Shown: positions 46,281-54,315, counted from the stretch's first letter. The stretch: DNA of 64,000 bases from Catalinimonas sp038039535 (GCF_038039535.1 NZ_JBBPHP010000011.1:114023-178022); one strand, 5' to 3'. The notes: a model not told the origin generated them from the sequence alone. Made by a program: numbers and translations.

Positions 46281-46741
46281 TGATAACAATGTTCACTGAC
46301 GGTGCGGCGAGGGGAAACCCGGGCAGAGGAGGATACGGCACCATACTTATTTATAAAAAACACCGAAAGGAGTTAGCAGCAGGCTACCGTCAGACGACTA
46401 ATAATCGTATGGAACTGATGGCTGTGATTGTAGGCCTGGAAGCAATCAAGAAACCCAGCATGAAGGTGAAAATATTTTCTGATTCTCAGTATGTAGTAGA
46501 TGCCATCAATAAAGGATGGGTATGGAACTGGCAAAAGAAAAACTTCAAAGACAAAAAGAACGCTGACCTTTGGAAACGCCTCATTCCGCTATTCAATAAA
46601 CATGATGTGGAGATCAGCTGGATCAAAGGACACTCCGGTATTCCTGAAAACGAGCGCTGCGATGAACTGGCAGTAGCCTGTGCCGATGGAGATAATCTTT
46701 TGGTAGACGAGGGATACGAAAATGGAGCGGGAGGACAATAA
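46280..46741 (+). CDS. rnhA: Ribonuclease HI
   Basis: A 153-residue endonuclease that cuts RNA in RNA-DNA hybrids. Active-site residues are visible: Asp in FTDGAARGNPGRGGYG near residue 7, Glu in NRMELMAVIVGLEA near 45, Asp in IFSDSQYVVDAINKGW near 68 and Asp in CDELAVACA near 135, with WIKGHSG near 118. Starts with a one-base overlap on marC. Normal length. Confidence 0.96.
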   Translation: MITMFTDGAARGNPGRGGYGTILIYKKHRKELAAGYRQTTNNRMELMAVIVGLEAIKKPSMKVKIFSDSQYVVDAINKGWVWNWQKKNFKDKKNADLWKRLIPLFNKHDVEISWIKGHSGIPENERCDELAVACADGDNLLVDEGYENGAGGQ

Positions 46742-46802
46742 ACAACTTCCTGTCTCAGTAGTTTTACTTTTTTGACTGTGTAATTAAAATTATTTTTTAG
46801 AT

Positions 46803-47165
46803 ATGAACGAAGAAGATCAGATTCACCTGAATAATATTACTACCATGATCAATGAGATTGATGCTTATGTAGCCCATATGGATTACAATCAATTCTCTAA
46901 AGAGGAAAGCGTCAGACAGTCGGTAGCAGTTAACCTGCAGCAGATTGGCGAAGCAGCAAACCTGCTTTCTCCCGAGTTTAAGGCTGATTTCACTGAAGTA
47001 GATTACCGTGTGCTGGATGTGCTGAAGAGAGCCAAGTTCAACGAGGCCATGGAAGTAGATCACCGACAAATCTGGAATGTAATACAGAATGATCTGCCGG
47101 AATTTAGAAATATGATAGAAACCCGCTCCGAACAAATGGATAAAGGAGAGCAACCCGGTGAGTAA
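46803..47165 (+). CDS. HepT/DUF86-like protein without the catalytic motif
   Basis: A 120-residue helical protein. SVRQSVAVNLQQIGEAANLLS near residue 38 and EVDHRQIWNVIQNDLPEFR near 80 align well with HepT (DUF86) toxins of type VII toxin-antitoxin systems. Where HepT has the RNase motif R-x4-6-H-x-Tyr, this protein reads KRAKFNEAMEVD, so Arg, His and Tyr are all gone. No MntA nucleotidyltransferase gene is next to it. It follows rnhA by 61 bases and ends in an intergenic hairpin. Either a structural relative with a new job or a catalytically dead remnant. Confidence 0.65.
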   Translation: MNEEDQIHLNNITTMINEIDAYVAHMDYNQFSKEESVRQSVAVNLQQIGEAANLLSPEFKADFTEVDYRVLDVLKRAKFNEAMEVDHRQIWNVIQNDLPEFRNMIETRSEQMDKGEQPGE

Positions 47166-47184
47166 ATAGAAATATTATGCCAGA

Positions 47185-47207
47185 GGCACGCATTACAAAT
47201 GCGCGCC
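47185..47207. repeat. Hairpin element, GGCGCGC family copy 1
   Basis: Inverted repeat with 9-bp arms (47185-47193 and 47199-47207); one A-C mismatch on the plus strand becomes a G-U pair if read from the minus strand. It is joined by AGATTT to 47213. A reverse-oriented copy lies at 50601-50639. Confidence 0.6.
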
Positions 47208-47263
47208 AGATTTTAAAAAGTCTTGCGTGCGTTTATTATGCGTGCATTCTCATTAAGACATAA

Positions 47264-47296
47264 AAAAATCCTCCTGAAGTATTCAGGAGGATTTTT
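47264..47296. terminator. Terminator shared by HepT-like gene and degP
   Basis: Perfect 15-bp inverted repeat (47264-47278 and 47282-47296) with A and T runs on both sides, so it can stop both convergent transcripts. It lies 24 bases from the degP stop. Confidence 0.85.
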
Positions 47297-47319
47297 AATT
47301 TGTTGCTACTCACTCAGCC

Positions 47320-48807
47320 TTAGAGTGGTAGTCCGTAGTATTGTTTTTCTTCTGGTGAGTCAGGATAGATACCTTCTACCAGTACACCACCTCTTTCGTT
47401 TTGAATAACTTCAGTAAGATCATCTACATCAGTCACTGCTTTACCCGCTACACCGGTGATGATAAAGCCAGGACGGATTCCCTGCTGCCTTAGCTTGCCA
47501 GCAAATGTTCTGACTACTTTTACACCACCATTCACATTCAGTTCCTCAGCTTCTTCTTCAGTCAGTGACTGGAATTCAGCACCAAGGTCTTCCAAAGCTT
47601 CTACACGCTCTCTTGAAGCAAGCTTGGTAGTTCCATCCAGTGTTTTTAGCGTCATTTCGTATTCCTGACGTTCTCCGTCACGAAGAATAACCACATTTAC
47701 TTCATCACCCGGACGCTTTCTTCCTACATAAGATAATAGGTCGGAAGTCTGGTTGATTTTCTGATTATCTACCTGGATGATCACATCACCTTGCTCAATA
47801 CCTGCTGCCGCAGCAGAACCGCTTTCAACTAACTCGGCTACATATACACCCTGATTGGTAGAAAGATTATATTCTTCAGCCATAGCTGCATTTACTTCCT
47901 GTATGCTTACGCCGAGGAATCCTCTCTGCACGCTTCCAAATTCTTTCAGGTCGCTAACTACTTTAGCAGCGATATTGGTAGGAACGGCAAATGCATAACC
48001 TGCATAGGCTCCGGTAGGACTGGCAATCGCAGAGTTAATACCAATCAGGTCTCCATCTGTGTTTACCAGTGCACCACCACTGTTACCAGGGTTTACTGCT
48101 GCATCTGTCTGGATGAATGACTCAATCGCATACTGCTCATCACGAAGAATGTTGATATTTCTTCCGGTAGCACTTACAATACCGGCAGTAACCGTAGAGT
48201 TAAGTCCTCTGAAAGGATTACCAATAGCGGCTACCCACTGTCCTACTTTTACATCATCAGAATTGGCAAACTTCAGGAATGGCAATGCTTCTTCATCAAT
48301 TTTGATCAATGCCAAATCTGTAGAAGGGTCAGTACCGATCACAGAAGCTACATAACTTCTGTTATCTACCAATACTACCGTAAGCTCGTCAGCGTCTGCC
48401 ACTACGTGATTGTTGGTAATGATATATCCGTCATCACTGATAATAACACCTGAACCTGAACCTACACGAGGCTGACGTTGTCCCTGCTGAGGCATCTGGT
48501 CACCAAAGAAGTCTCTGAAAAACTCAGGAATCTGCTGTTGCTGATCATTATACGCTGTCGCTGCTTCCTGCCTTGAGGTAATATGTACTACCGCCGGAGT
48601 AGCTTTCTCTGCAGCAATGGTGAAATCAAAGGGCGCTTCAGCCGTGTTGTTCGTATCATCATCATAATAACTGGCTGAAATGGCAGGAAAAGCATCTGCA
48701 TCAGACTGCTCATTGTTGAATTTATCTCCTGCGAAATAGAAAAAAGCAGCAATAGTGATTAAACTGGCTATCACCGCTGAAATAACTGGAGTGATTATAT
48801 TCTTCAT
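47320..48807 (-). CDS. degP: Do-type periplasmic serine endopeptidase
   Basis: A 495-residue HtrA/DegP protease-chaperone with an N-terminal signal anchor (ISAVIASLITIAAFFYFAG). Catalytic triad visible as His in ITNNHVVADAD near 133, Asp in DPSTDLALIKI near 163 and Ser in NPGNSGGALVNTDG near 243. Two PDZ domains follow (about 300-385 and 410-490), the second ending GGVLVEGIYPDSPEEKQYY. It degrades or refolds misfolded envelope proteins. Monocistronic with its own terminator. Confidence 0.95.
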   Translation of the reverse strand: MKNIITPVISAVIASLITIAAFFYFAGDKFNNEQSDADAFPAISASYYDDDTNNTAEAPFDFTIAAEKATPAVVHITSRQEAATAYNDQQQQIPEFFRDFFGDQMPQQGQRQPRVGSGSGVIISDDGYIITNNHVVADADELTVVLVDNRSYVASVIGTDPSTDLALIKIDEEALPFLKFANSDDVKVGQWVAAIGNPFRGLNSTVTAGIVSATGRNINILRDEQYAIESFIQTDAAVNPGNSGGALVNTDGDLIGINSAIASPTGAYAGYAFAVPTNIAAKVVSDLKEFGSVQRGFLGVSIQEVNAAMAEEYNLSTNQGVYVAELVESGSAAAAGIEQGDVIIQVDNQKINQTSDLLSYVGRKRPGDEVNVVILRDGERQEYEMTLKTLDGTTKLASRERVEALEDLGAEFQSLTEEEAEELNVNGGVKVVRTFAGKLRQQGIRPGFIITGVAGKAVTDVDDLTEVIQNERGGVLVEGIYPDSPEEKQYYGLPL

Positions 48808-49158
48808 TATATATTTAATGTTTGGGTTTAACTTAGCATCAGAAAAATGAATTACTATCCAATAACTTACACACTACTTACTTATTGTATTAAACTGGAT
48901 AGTGTTTAGCCGGGTTAAGATTTTTCCGGAATTTCTCAGCAAAACAATATCGTATGCTGATCACTTATAGTTCCATATTCTACAACCTAACCGATCTTTC
49001 TAACTACTGTATAGGTCACAATGATAATACCAGCATAAAAGTTCTCTTTTGTTCATAAGATTTTAAGTCAAAATGTCAAGGAAAATCTCAATTATGTAAA
49101 ATTGTCATGCATAGTGTGTCATACTGTAGAAATAAACACATAATCAGGAATACTACAT
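48808..49158. other. Divergent intergenic region with an 8-bp spaced inverted repeat
   Basis: About 350 bases between degP and the FAD enzyme, both transcribed away from it. A palindrome ACTATCCA (48854-48861) … TGGATAGT (48896-48903) with 34 bases between could be an operator for degP. No ORF is seen and no canonical promoter matched well. Confidence 0.3.
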
Positions 49159-50583
49159 ATGAAGAAATATGATGCAGTAGTGGTTGGCAGCGGACCCAAT
49201 GGCTATGCGGCCGGAATCCGCTTATTGCAGCAGGGCTATTCAGTTTTGATGCTGGAAGCCAATGCTGAAAGTGGAGGAGGGGTGCGTTCATCCCAACTTA
49301 CTTTGCCGGGCTACATTCACGACATAGGCTCAGCCATACATCCGCTCGCTTACGCATCTCCCTACTTCAAAACCCTGCCTCTGGAGGAATTTGGCCTAAA
49401 ATGGCTGTACTCGGAAGCCGCACTGGCTCATCCGCTTGAACAGGGGGAAGCCCTGCTGATGTATCAGGATTTAAACAAAACTGCCGCGCAACTGGGCAGA
49501 GATACCCGCGCTTATACCCGGCTCATGCAGCCCGCGGTAGAAAACTGGGAGCAAATAGCCCCTGATTTTCTGGGAAATTTACGTTGGCCCAGCCATCCCC
49601 TCAAACTGGCTCAGTTTGGCTTAAAAGCAGTGCAGCCGCTCAGCTTATTGAACAAAATTGCTTTCAAAGAGGAGCGTACCAGGGCACTCATGGCAGGTTT
49701 GGCCGCTCATGCCATGCTACCTTTGACCAAATGGGCTTCATCAGGCATAGCAATGGTATTAGGGGTGTTGGCGCATAAGGTAGGCTGGCCATTTCCCGAA
49801 GGAGGCGCACACTCCATCACCCATGCGCTGGATGGATTGTATAAATCTCTGGGAGGTAGTATTCAATTGAATACCAGGGTGCATTCGGTATCCGATATCC
49901 CTCCCTGCCAGGTGATTATCCTGGATACTGCCCCCCAGGTTTTGCTGGATATGAAAGGTATTCGCCTTCCCTTCTGGTATCGGCAGGACTTGAAACGTTA
50001 TCACTACGGACAGGGCATCTTCAAACTGGACTGGGCACTGAGCGAACCCGTACCATTTATTAATAAAGATTGTCTCAAAGCTGCTACCGTACATTTCGGG
50101 CCCAGCTATGCGGAGATCGCCAAGTCTGAAAAGGAAATATGGCAAGGAAAGCATCCTGACACCCCCTATGTATTATTTGTCCAGCCTTCCCTCTTTGACA
50201 AGAGTCGTGCCCCGGAAGGTAAGCATACCGCCTGGGCATACTGCCATGTGCCCCGCTATTCTGAACAGGATATGACTTCGGCCATTGAAAATCAGATAGA
50301 ACGCTTTGCCCCCGGCTTTAAGGATGTGATTCTGGAAAGACATAAGATGAATACCAAAGCGGTGCAGCAGATCAGTGCCAATTACATAGGCGGAGACATC
50401 AACTGCGGAGCACAGACCCTGAATCAGCAGTTTACCCGTCCCGTTTACCGATTAAATCCCTATCGTACCCCCGTAAAAGGCATGTATTTATGTTCATCCG
50501 CTACGCCTCCCGGCGGAGGAGTACATGGTATGGGTGGGTTTCACGCTGCCGAGACCGCCATCAGGGATTTAGCCCGCAAATAG
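49159..50583 (+). CDS. FAD-dependent oxidoreductase, phytoene desaturase/CrtI-like
   Basis: A 474-residue flavoprotein with the Rossmann motif AVVVGSGPNGYAAGIRL at the front, VLMLEANAESGGGVRSS near 32, and a C-terminal FAD-contacting region GMYLCSSATPPGGGVHGMGG near 440. This is the amine-oxidase/phytoene-desaturase fold (NAD(P)-binding like, COG1233 type). No carotenoid genes are next to it, so the substrate is open. It closes the core segment before the accessory region. Confidence 0.85.
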   Translation: MKKYDAVVVGSGPNGYAAGIRLLQQGYSVLMLEANAESGGGVRSSQLTLPGYIHDIGSAIHPLAYASPYFKTLPLEEFGLKWLYSEAALAHPLEQGEALLMYQDLNKTAAQLGRDTRAYTRLMQPAVENWEQIAPDFLGNLRWPSHPLKLAQFGLKAVQPLSLLNKIAFKEERTRALMAGLAAHAMLPLTKWASSGIAMVLGVLAHKVGWPFPEGGAHSITHALDGLYKSLGGSIQLNTRVHSVSDIPPCQVIILDTAPQVLLDMKGIRLPFWYRQDLKRYHYGQGIFKLDWALSEPVPFINKDCLKAATVHFGPSYAEIAKSEKEIWQGKHPDTPYVLFVQPSLFDKSRAPEGKHTAWAYCHVPRYSEQDMTSAIENQIERFAPGFKDVILERHKMNTKAVQQISANYIGGDINCGAQTLNQQFTRPVYRLNPYRTPVKGMYLCSSATPPGGGVHGMGGFHAAETAIRDLARK

Positions 50584-50606
50584 CTATAATCTTTTATAAT
50601 AAATCT

Positions 50607-50639
50607 GGCGCGCGTTTGAGTGCAACTGAAACGCGTGCC
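50607..50639. repeat. Hairpin element, GGCGCGC family copy 2
   Basis: 11-bp arms (50607-50617 and 50629-50639), one G-U pair, around an 11-base loop. The flanking AAATCT is also in copy 1, which lies 3.4 kb away in the opposite direction. It lies 24 bases past the stop of the FAD enzyme, so it may also act as a transcript end. Confidence 0.6.
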
Positions 50640-50660
50640 GCTTAACACTTTTTTATCAGG

Positions 50661-50870
50661 ATTTCAGGCTCAATCCTCGTAAAAAAGTAGTCATTTGCCA
50701 GGATGGAAGGGCAAATCCTCATAAATGACAATGATATTGTCAGGATTGAACGTTACATCTTCTCGGATGACTACTCATTCGTCAGGATTGAAGGCTCAAT
50801 CTTCGCAGATGACAATGATTTTGCGAAGATTGAACGTCAAATCCTCACAAAACAGTATATTTTTGAGCAG
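50661..50870. repeat. Tandem array of five degenerate 42-bp units with palindromes
   Basis: Units at 50661, 50703, 50745, 50787 and 50829, each 42 bp. If read on the plus strand, units 2-5 give a 14-residue repeat with consensus I-E-x-x-I-F/L-x-x-D-x-x-F-x-R/K; unit 1 has a stop in the same frame. At the DNA level each unit boundary makes a GATTGA…TCAATC palindrome, and unit 2 has another, TGACAA (50726-50731) with TTGTCA (50737-50742). A 67-codon ORF 50703-50906 covers it but has no signal or start context that convinces me, so I list it as a repeat, not a gene. Confidence 0.75.
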
Positions 50871-50980
50871 ATAAAGCCTGTCATACGGTGCGTTTCCGCA
50901 TTGTGAGGGTTAAAACCCAAGCTTAAGAAGCTGATTACTGGGGAAGGTTGAACGAAATTCCTGCTTAATCTACCCAACTA

Positions 50981-51139
50981 CTACTTTATGTCTTTGGCGG
51001 CTATTTCTTTGATCACACCATTTTCACTTACCACAATACTTTGCCCTAATTGTTTCTTCTTAGCTTTTAGTCTCTGCGCAGAGAGTTTCATACCCTCAAT
51101 AATGTCATTTCTTAACTTAGCAATATCAGTGTTCTTCAT
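50981..51139 (-). CDS. 52-residue partner ORF of the zeta-like kinase
   Basis: A small ORF on the minus strand whose ATG overlaps the stop of the zeta-like gene in an ATGA (start 51139, kinase stop 51138-51136). It encodes a basic helical N-terminal half (KLRNDIIEGMKLSAQRLKAK) and a short beta-like end (SIVVSENGVIKEIAA). The overlap shows translational coupling. Its place and size fit a toxin-antitoxin partner, although in classical zeta systems the antidote gene (epsilon) lies upstream of the toxin. I do not recognise the family. Confidence 0.6.
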   Translation of the reverse strand: MKNTDIAKLRNDIIEGMKLSAQRLKAKKKQLGQSIVVSENGVIKEIAAKDIK

Positions 51140-51714
51140 GCTAGATATTTTTTTATTTTGGCAAACCTATCAACATCATATAAATTTTCATTTGCTCCTT
51201 TTTCCGATTCGTAAACTAACACGGGTTCCGAGCTTGAATTGTCAAAAATCATAATATAATCACATATTGGTAAATATATGTTGAACAGGTTTTGGATTCC
51301 TTTAACATATCTTCTGTAAATAATTTCTTTTGGTATGTTATGACCTCCTTCTTTTACTCTTAGTTCTACTCTTTTCTCTGCTAACTGAGGAGTTTCCAGC
51401 CAGTAAAAGATAAGTGTAACTAAATATCCTTGCCGTTGAGCTTTCAGAATTTTACTTTTATAACTTTTGGTAGATAAGGTAGTTTCAAAAGCAAAATCCT
51501 CACCCTCCTCCATAAGTTCTGCTATTCTTTTGAGCATCAGCCTCCCTGCTTCCAACCCCACTTTTTCTGGTTGAAAAGGTGAAATCCCACGGGCTATTTC
51601 ATCTGCATTCACAAATTCTTTACACTCAAGAATTTCAGGCAGTATTGTAAAAGAAGCCGTTGTTTTTCCAGCCCCATTCCATCCTGATATAACATATAAC
51701 TTTTTGTTATCCAT
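51136..51714 (-). CDS. Zeta-toxin-like P-loop kinase
   Basis: A 192-residue protein of the zeta toxin/AAA_33 class. ATG 51714 is used; the TTG one codon earlier is unlikely. Walker A is GWNGAGKTT at about residue 11; ADEIARGISPF near 36 and DFAFETTLSTKSYKS near 73 match the substrate loops, and VELRVKEGGHNIPKEIIYRRY near 115 the Arg-rich lid. Zeta toxins phosphorylate UDP-N-acetylglucosamine, blocking wall synthesis; related members may act on other small molecules. It overlaps the 52-residue ORF by 4 bases. Confidence 0.82.
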   Translation of the reverse strand: MDNKKLYVISGWNGAGKTTASFTILPEILECKEFVNADEIARGISPFQPEKVGLEAGRLMLKRIAELMEEGEDFAFETTLSTKSYKSKILKAQRQGYLVTLIFYWLETPQLAEKRVELRVKEGGHNIPKEIIYRRYVKGIQNLFNIYLPICDYIMIFDNSSSEPVLVYESEKGANENLYDVDRFAKIKKYLA

Positions 51715-51772
51715 CAACTAAATGTAGCACACCTTTTATATTACTTTTAAAGTAGTAAAAAATAGTATAATT

Positions 51773-51991
51773 TAGGAGTTACGCAGACCTCTATCTAAAT
51801 GGCTGTTTTGACGTAGAACTAACCCTTTTGCTCCGTTACTTTCTTGCTTGATCAATAAAGTAACTGCGCGGCAGCCGCCAAAGAAATCAAGGAAAAATAA
51901 TAGCCATACACACAGAACCCACGCAGCAAGCGCAATTTTTCCACCCCTACGCACATCTTTTTGTCCACAAACTATTCATGCGTAACTCCTA
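51773..51991. mobile_element. MITE-like element, 219 bp, perfect 13-bp TIRs and 5-bp TSD
   Basis: Terminal inverted repeats TAGGAGTTACGCA (51773-51785) and TGCGTAACTCCTA (51979-51991) match without error. TAATT lies directly outside each end (51768-51772 and 51992-51996), as a target duplication. The interior has no transposase; a 60-codon minus frame inside is not a credible gene. It is a non-autonomous element moved by a transposase encoded elsewhere. It lies 54 bases before the start of the zeta-like gene on the minus strand, so it may affect that gene's promoter. Confidence 0.78.
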
Positions 51992-52013
51992 TAATTAATT
52001 AAAAGAGCCTGTT

Positions 52014-52265
52014 TCATAATTCAACTTCTCTGCCAAATGATTCATTTCCACTTTCTTTAGCATTTTTCAGATAGTCTTGGAAGTCTTCCTCTTTCATATC
52101 TTCCCATGCACCGGCGAAAGCCATAATTTTATCTTTGTGTTTGCTTTTATTCTCGGGCTCATCGCTCCATTGAGATAGAAACTTATCTACCTGGGCTAAA
52201 TCCATAGCCGGAACCTTACTGAGTTTCTTTAAGACGGATTGATATAATTCAGTTTGTGTCATCAT
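52014..52265 (-). CDS. Antitoxin-like small protein, orphan
   Basis: An 83-residue acidic-basic protein. The N-terminal half is a helix pair (TELYQSVLKKLSKVPAMDL) and the C-terminal part has FAGAWEDMKEEDFQDYL, a pattern I associate with the C-terminal toxin-binding part of VapB-like antitoxins in Bacteroidota. No PIN or other toxin gene follows: the downstream space is filled by the MITE-like element 23 bases after the stop. Family assignment is weak; the orphan state is seen. Confidence 0.5.
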   Translation of the reverse strand: MMTQTELYQSVLKKLSKVPAMDLAQVDKFLSQWSDEPENKSKHKDKIMAFAGAWEDMKEEDFQDYLKNAKESGNESFGREVEL

Positions 52266-52623
52266 GTATCAGTTTGTCATTTAACAAAAATATTTGAGTG
52301 TTGACTCAATGTATAGCAAAAAGCATAAATCATTTTAGTGATCTGGCGCTTTTAATACAACGCAAGCCAACTTCATAAGTATCACACTTTACTTACTTTT
52401 CTAACCCCTACTTTCATACTCTGGAGACCTTTTTTTAGAAATGTTATGGCAGTGCTCTCTCACTGCCATGAAGAGGTCAGTGTCTCCACTGAGCGCGGCG
52501 ACATGCCGTAATTAATGAAGTTGTAGTATAACAACAGCACATAATAAGTGAAGTATAGCTTACATCGCAGGAATATTTCTCTTGACACAAAGTAATGTAA
52601 CACTATACTTCACTTAGTGATCA
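52266..52623. repeat. Hairpin cluster in intergenic region (GGTCAGTG family)
   Basis: Two adjacent stem-loops: GGCAGTG/CACTGCC (52448-52454, 52461-52467) and GGTCAGTG/CACTGAGC (52475-52482, 52487-52494). The 18-base stretch 52465-52482 is repeated exactly at 55089-55106. A possible weak third member of the GGCGCGC family is near 52343-52368. I see no ORF in the remaining bases. Confidence 0.55.
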
Positions 52624-53487
52624 TTATTTATGGGGTAAATGTCCCGGTTCCCATATCAGCCGTATAAACGAGCTGAATCTTTCCTGCTCTCTGCTGACCG
52701 GTACGCCTGCCACTATGCCCACCATAAGATTTTCTTTGATGCCTAACCTCATCTGAGGCCGTATGGTCATATCAAAGTCATCATGGTCCAGCGTTTTGTT
52801 AAACTCAATACCGATAAAGTTTCTCGTACCAGTAATCATGTAGTGAAAACTGGTATTGATGTCATAAGTCGTATGAACCTGCTTCGTCTGGAAGTTTTGC
52901 TCTATCATAGGCCCGGTATACACCAATGAGTGAAAGTTGTTTCCCCATCTTTTAGCAATCACGAAGAAGGGATTGTAAACATTTCCCTTGATCAGAGGAT
53001 TGCCAAACTGACTAAAGTCAGATAGCTCAAATTCGTTGATGTAACCTACTGCCATAGATGTAGCCATCTGCTGATTAACGAAAAAAGACCATTGGGCTGC
53101 TACTTTTATGCTATTCAGCTTATTGGCCGGCAGCGCTTCTTGAGGTGTGCCGTTTAGGGGTGTATAAAAAGTGAATGGCAGTTCCACTTCCAGTCCTAAA
53201 CGGTTTACAGGAGCCCATTCGTATTCAATCAGGGCTTCATAGGAATCAAAGCGGGTATTATCAGTAAGGCCCAGGCCTATGTTCCATTCTTTTTCTCCTT
53301 TTCGTGCTCCCAGGTCCCGGATGAGGTCAATGTAGAGGGGTTCGGCATGAAGCACCTTATCAGGTTCCTTCTGGTCTTCCAACTGATAGATATAGAGGCT
53401 ATCCTTCTGCGCATCCTGATCTTGTGCAAGGATATAGGGTGATGATGCCAATAGAAATATCGGCGTCAATATATTTTTGATGTACAT
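52624..53487 (-). CDS. Outer-membrane barrel-like protein of the HAEPLYIDL type
   Basis: A 287-residue exported protein: signal peptide ending ILAQ, a charged segment with HAEPLYIDLIRDLGARKGEKE near 47-70, then barrel strands (WNIGLGLTDNTRF, YEALIEYEWAP, LGLEVELPFTFY, SMAVGYINEF) and end SSFIRLIWEPGH. The HAEPLY…DLGARKGEKEWN block recurs in a conserved Bacteroidota family whose members are usually annotated only as hypothetical. It follows the 126-residue exported protein in an apparent operon. Function unknown, porin-like by look. Confidence 0.75.
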   Translation of the reverse strand: MYIKNILTPIFLLASSPYILAQDQDAQKDSLYIYQLEDQKEPDKVLHAEPLYIDLIRDLGARKGEKEWNIGLGLTDNTRFDSYEALIEYEWAPVNRLGLEVELPFTFYTPLNGTPQEALPANKLNSIKVAAQWSFFVNQQMATSMAVGYINEFELSDFSQFGNPLIKGNVYNPFFVIAKRWGNNFHSLVYTGPMIEQNFQTKQVHTTYDINTSFHYMITGTRNFIGIEFNKTLDHDDFDMTIRPQMRLGIKENLMVGIVAGVPVSREQERFSSFIRLIWEPGHLPHK

Positions 53488-53568
53488 ATTGATTTGTTTT
53501 TAAGAATATATGAATGAAGCCGCAGGCTGAAGCTTTAGCCCCGGCTATGCGAGCGTTTTAAAAACAAA

Positions 53569-53949
53569 TCAGGCTTTGGGGGGAGGAGTAAAGAGATGAT
53601 AATATCCGCCTGACAGCCTTTCTGTGTAAGGAGGGTATTTTTGTTGCGTACAATTAAAAAGGGGAAGCGTGTGCTTATGATGACAAGAAAAGTAGAGGTC
53701 TATACCCACTTTGCTTTTCTTAGTTTGCTCATCTGTATCCTGATCGTCGTATTCGGCGATAGCATTTTCGTAGCCGAGAATTTTTTCAATAAAAATTTCA
53801 ACCATACTCTCCTGATCGTTGATGCTCAGGTCTTCGGCAATATGTTCAGGATATGGATCGGTGGCATCCACACTGATATTGAGCAGATAGAGGGCCATGG
53901 CAGCCCACAAATATCTAAAACATACGCTATGTCGGATGTAAGTGATCAC
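53569..53949 (-). CDS. Small exported protein paired with the HAEPLYIDL barrel
   Basis: Up to 126 residues, starting at a GTG (53949); an in-frame ATG at 53898 would give a 109-residue version that still keeps part of the hydrophobic signal (ALYLLNISVDA). The mature part has a charged acidic middle (EKILGYENAIAEYDD, ending in DDQDTDEQ) and ends FTPPPKA. I associate small proteins of this shape, with a Pro-rich terminus, with this same outer-membrane partner in Bacteroidota. A longer plus-strand ORF overlaps it but looks like a shadow. Function unknown. Confidence 0.6.
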   Translation of the reverse strand: MITYIRHSVCFRYLWAAMALYLLNISVDATDPYPEHIAEDLSINDQESMVEIFIEKILGYENAIAEYDDQDTDEQTKKSKVGIDLYFSCHHKHTLPLFNCTQQKYPPYTERLSGGYYHLFTPPPKA

Positions 53950-54042
53950 AATGCGAATTTAACGCTGATTTTGATAGTTGCAATGCCCCTGATGCCAATG
54001 TATTTCTCTAAATACAGCTTATTCTTACAGATGTCTTCCAGG

Positions 54043-54235
54043 AGGGATCTTTTTTTTGTTTGGAATGGGAAACGATGGAATACCCCACCAATTATTTCAC
54101 TAGCAGTAGCTTGATGTTTTGCTCTGATGCAGATACACTCGTATTAATTCCAAATAAGATTTATTCTTCTAAAGATTTCTTCAAACCATCAGCAGGTTCC
54201 ATCCGGGGCACGTAGCCTGGATGACAGAAGGGGAG
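54043..54235. repeat. Direct repeat copy A flanking MNT/HEPN pair
   Basis: Imperfect direct repeat of about 193 bp; copy B is at 55199-55390. Anchors with identical spacing are AGGGAT, GTTTGGAATGGGAAA (54058-54072) and a 61-base block at 54175-54235 that differs from copy B in a single base. The 61-base block has a hairpin core (CATCC…GGATG). The middle portion is more divergent. Confidence 0.8.
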
Positions 54236-54315
54236 ATGTTTACATGATACGCAAAGGCACATAAGTCAGCTACATGATGATAACTATTTCACGGCAAACT
54301 TTGTATATTCATCAC

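Noticed and set aside
50661..50870. CRISPR array
   Set aside because: Units are directly joined at 42 bp with no unique spacers, repeats vary strongly between units and no cas gene is present.
50703..50906. 67-codon ORF as a real gene
   Set aside because: It is simply the open frame of the 42-bp repeat; unit 1 has a stop in the same frame and no start context is seen.
51772..51954. 60-codon minus-strand ORF inside the MITE as a gene
   Set aside because: It begins and ends within the transposable element, is Trp/Arg/Gly-odd and has no start signal.
53641..54114. 157-codon plus-strand ORF
   Set aside because: It overlaps the minus-strand exported protein whose sequence is family-like, and runs into repeat copy A.
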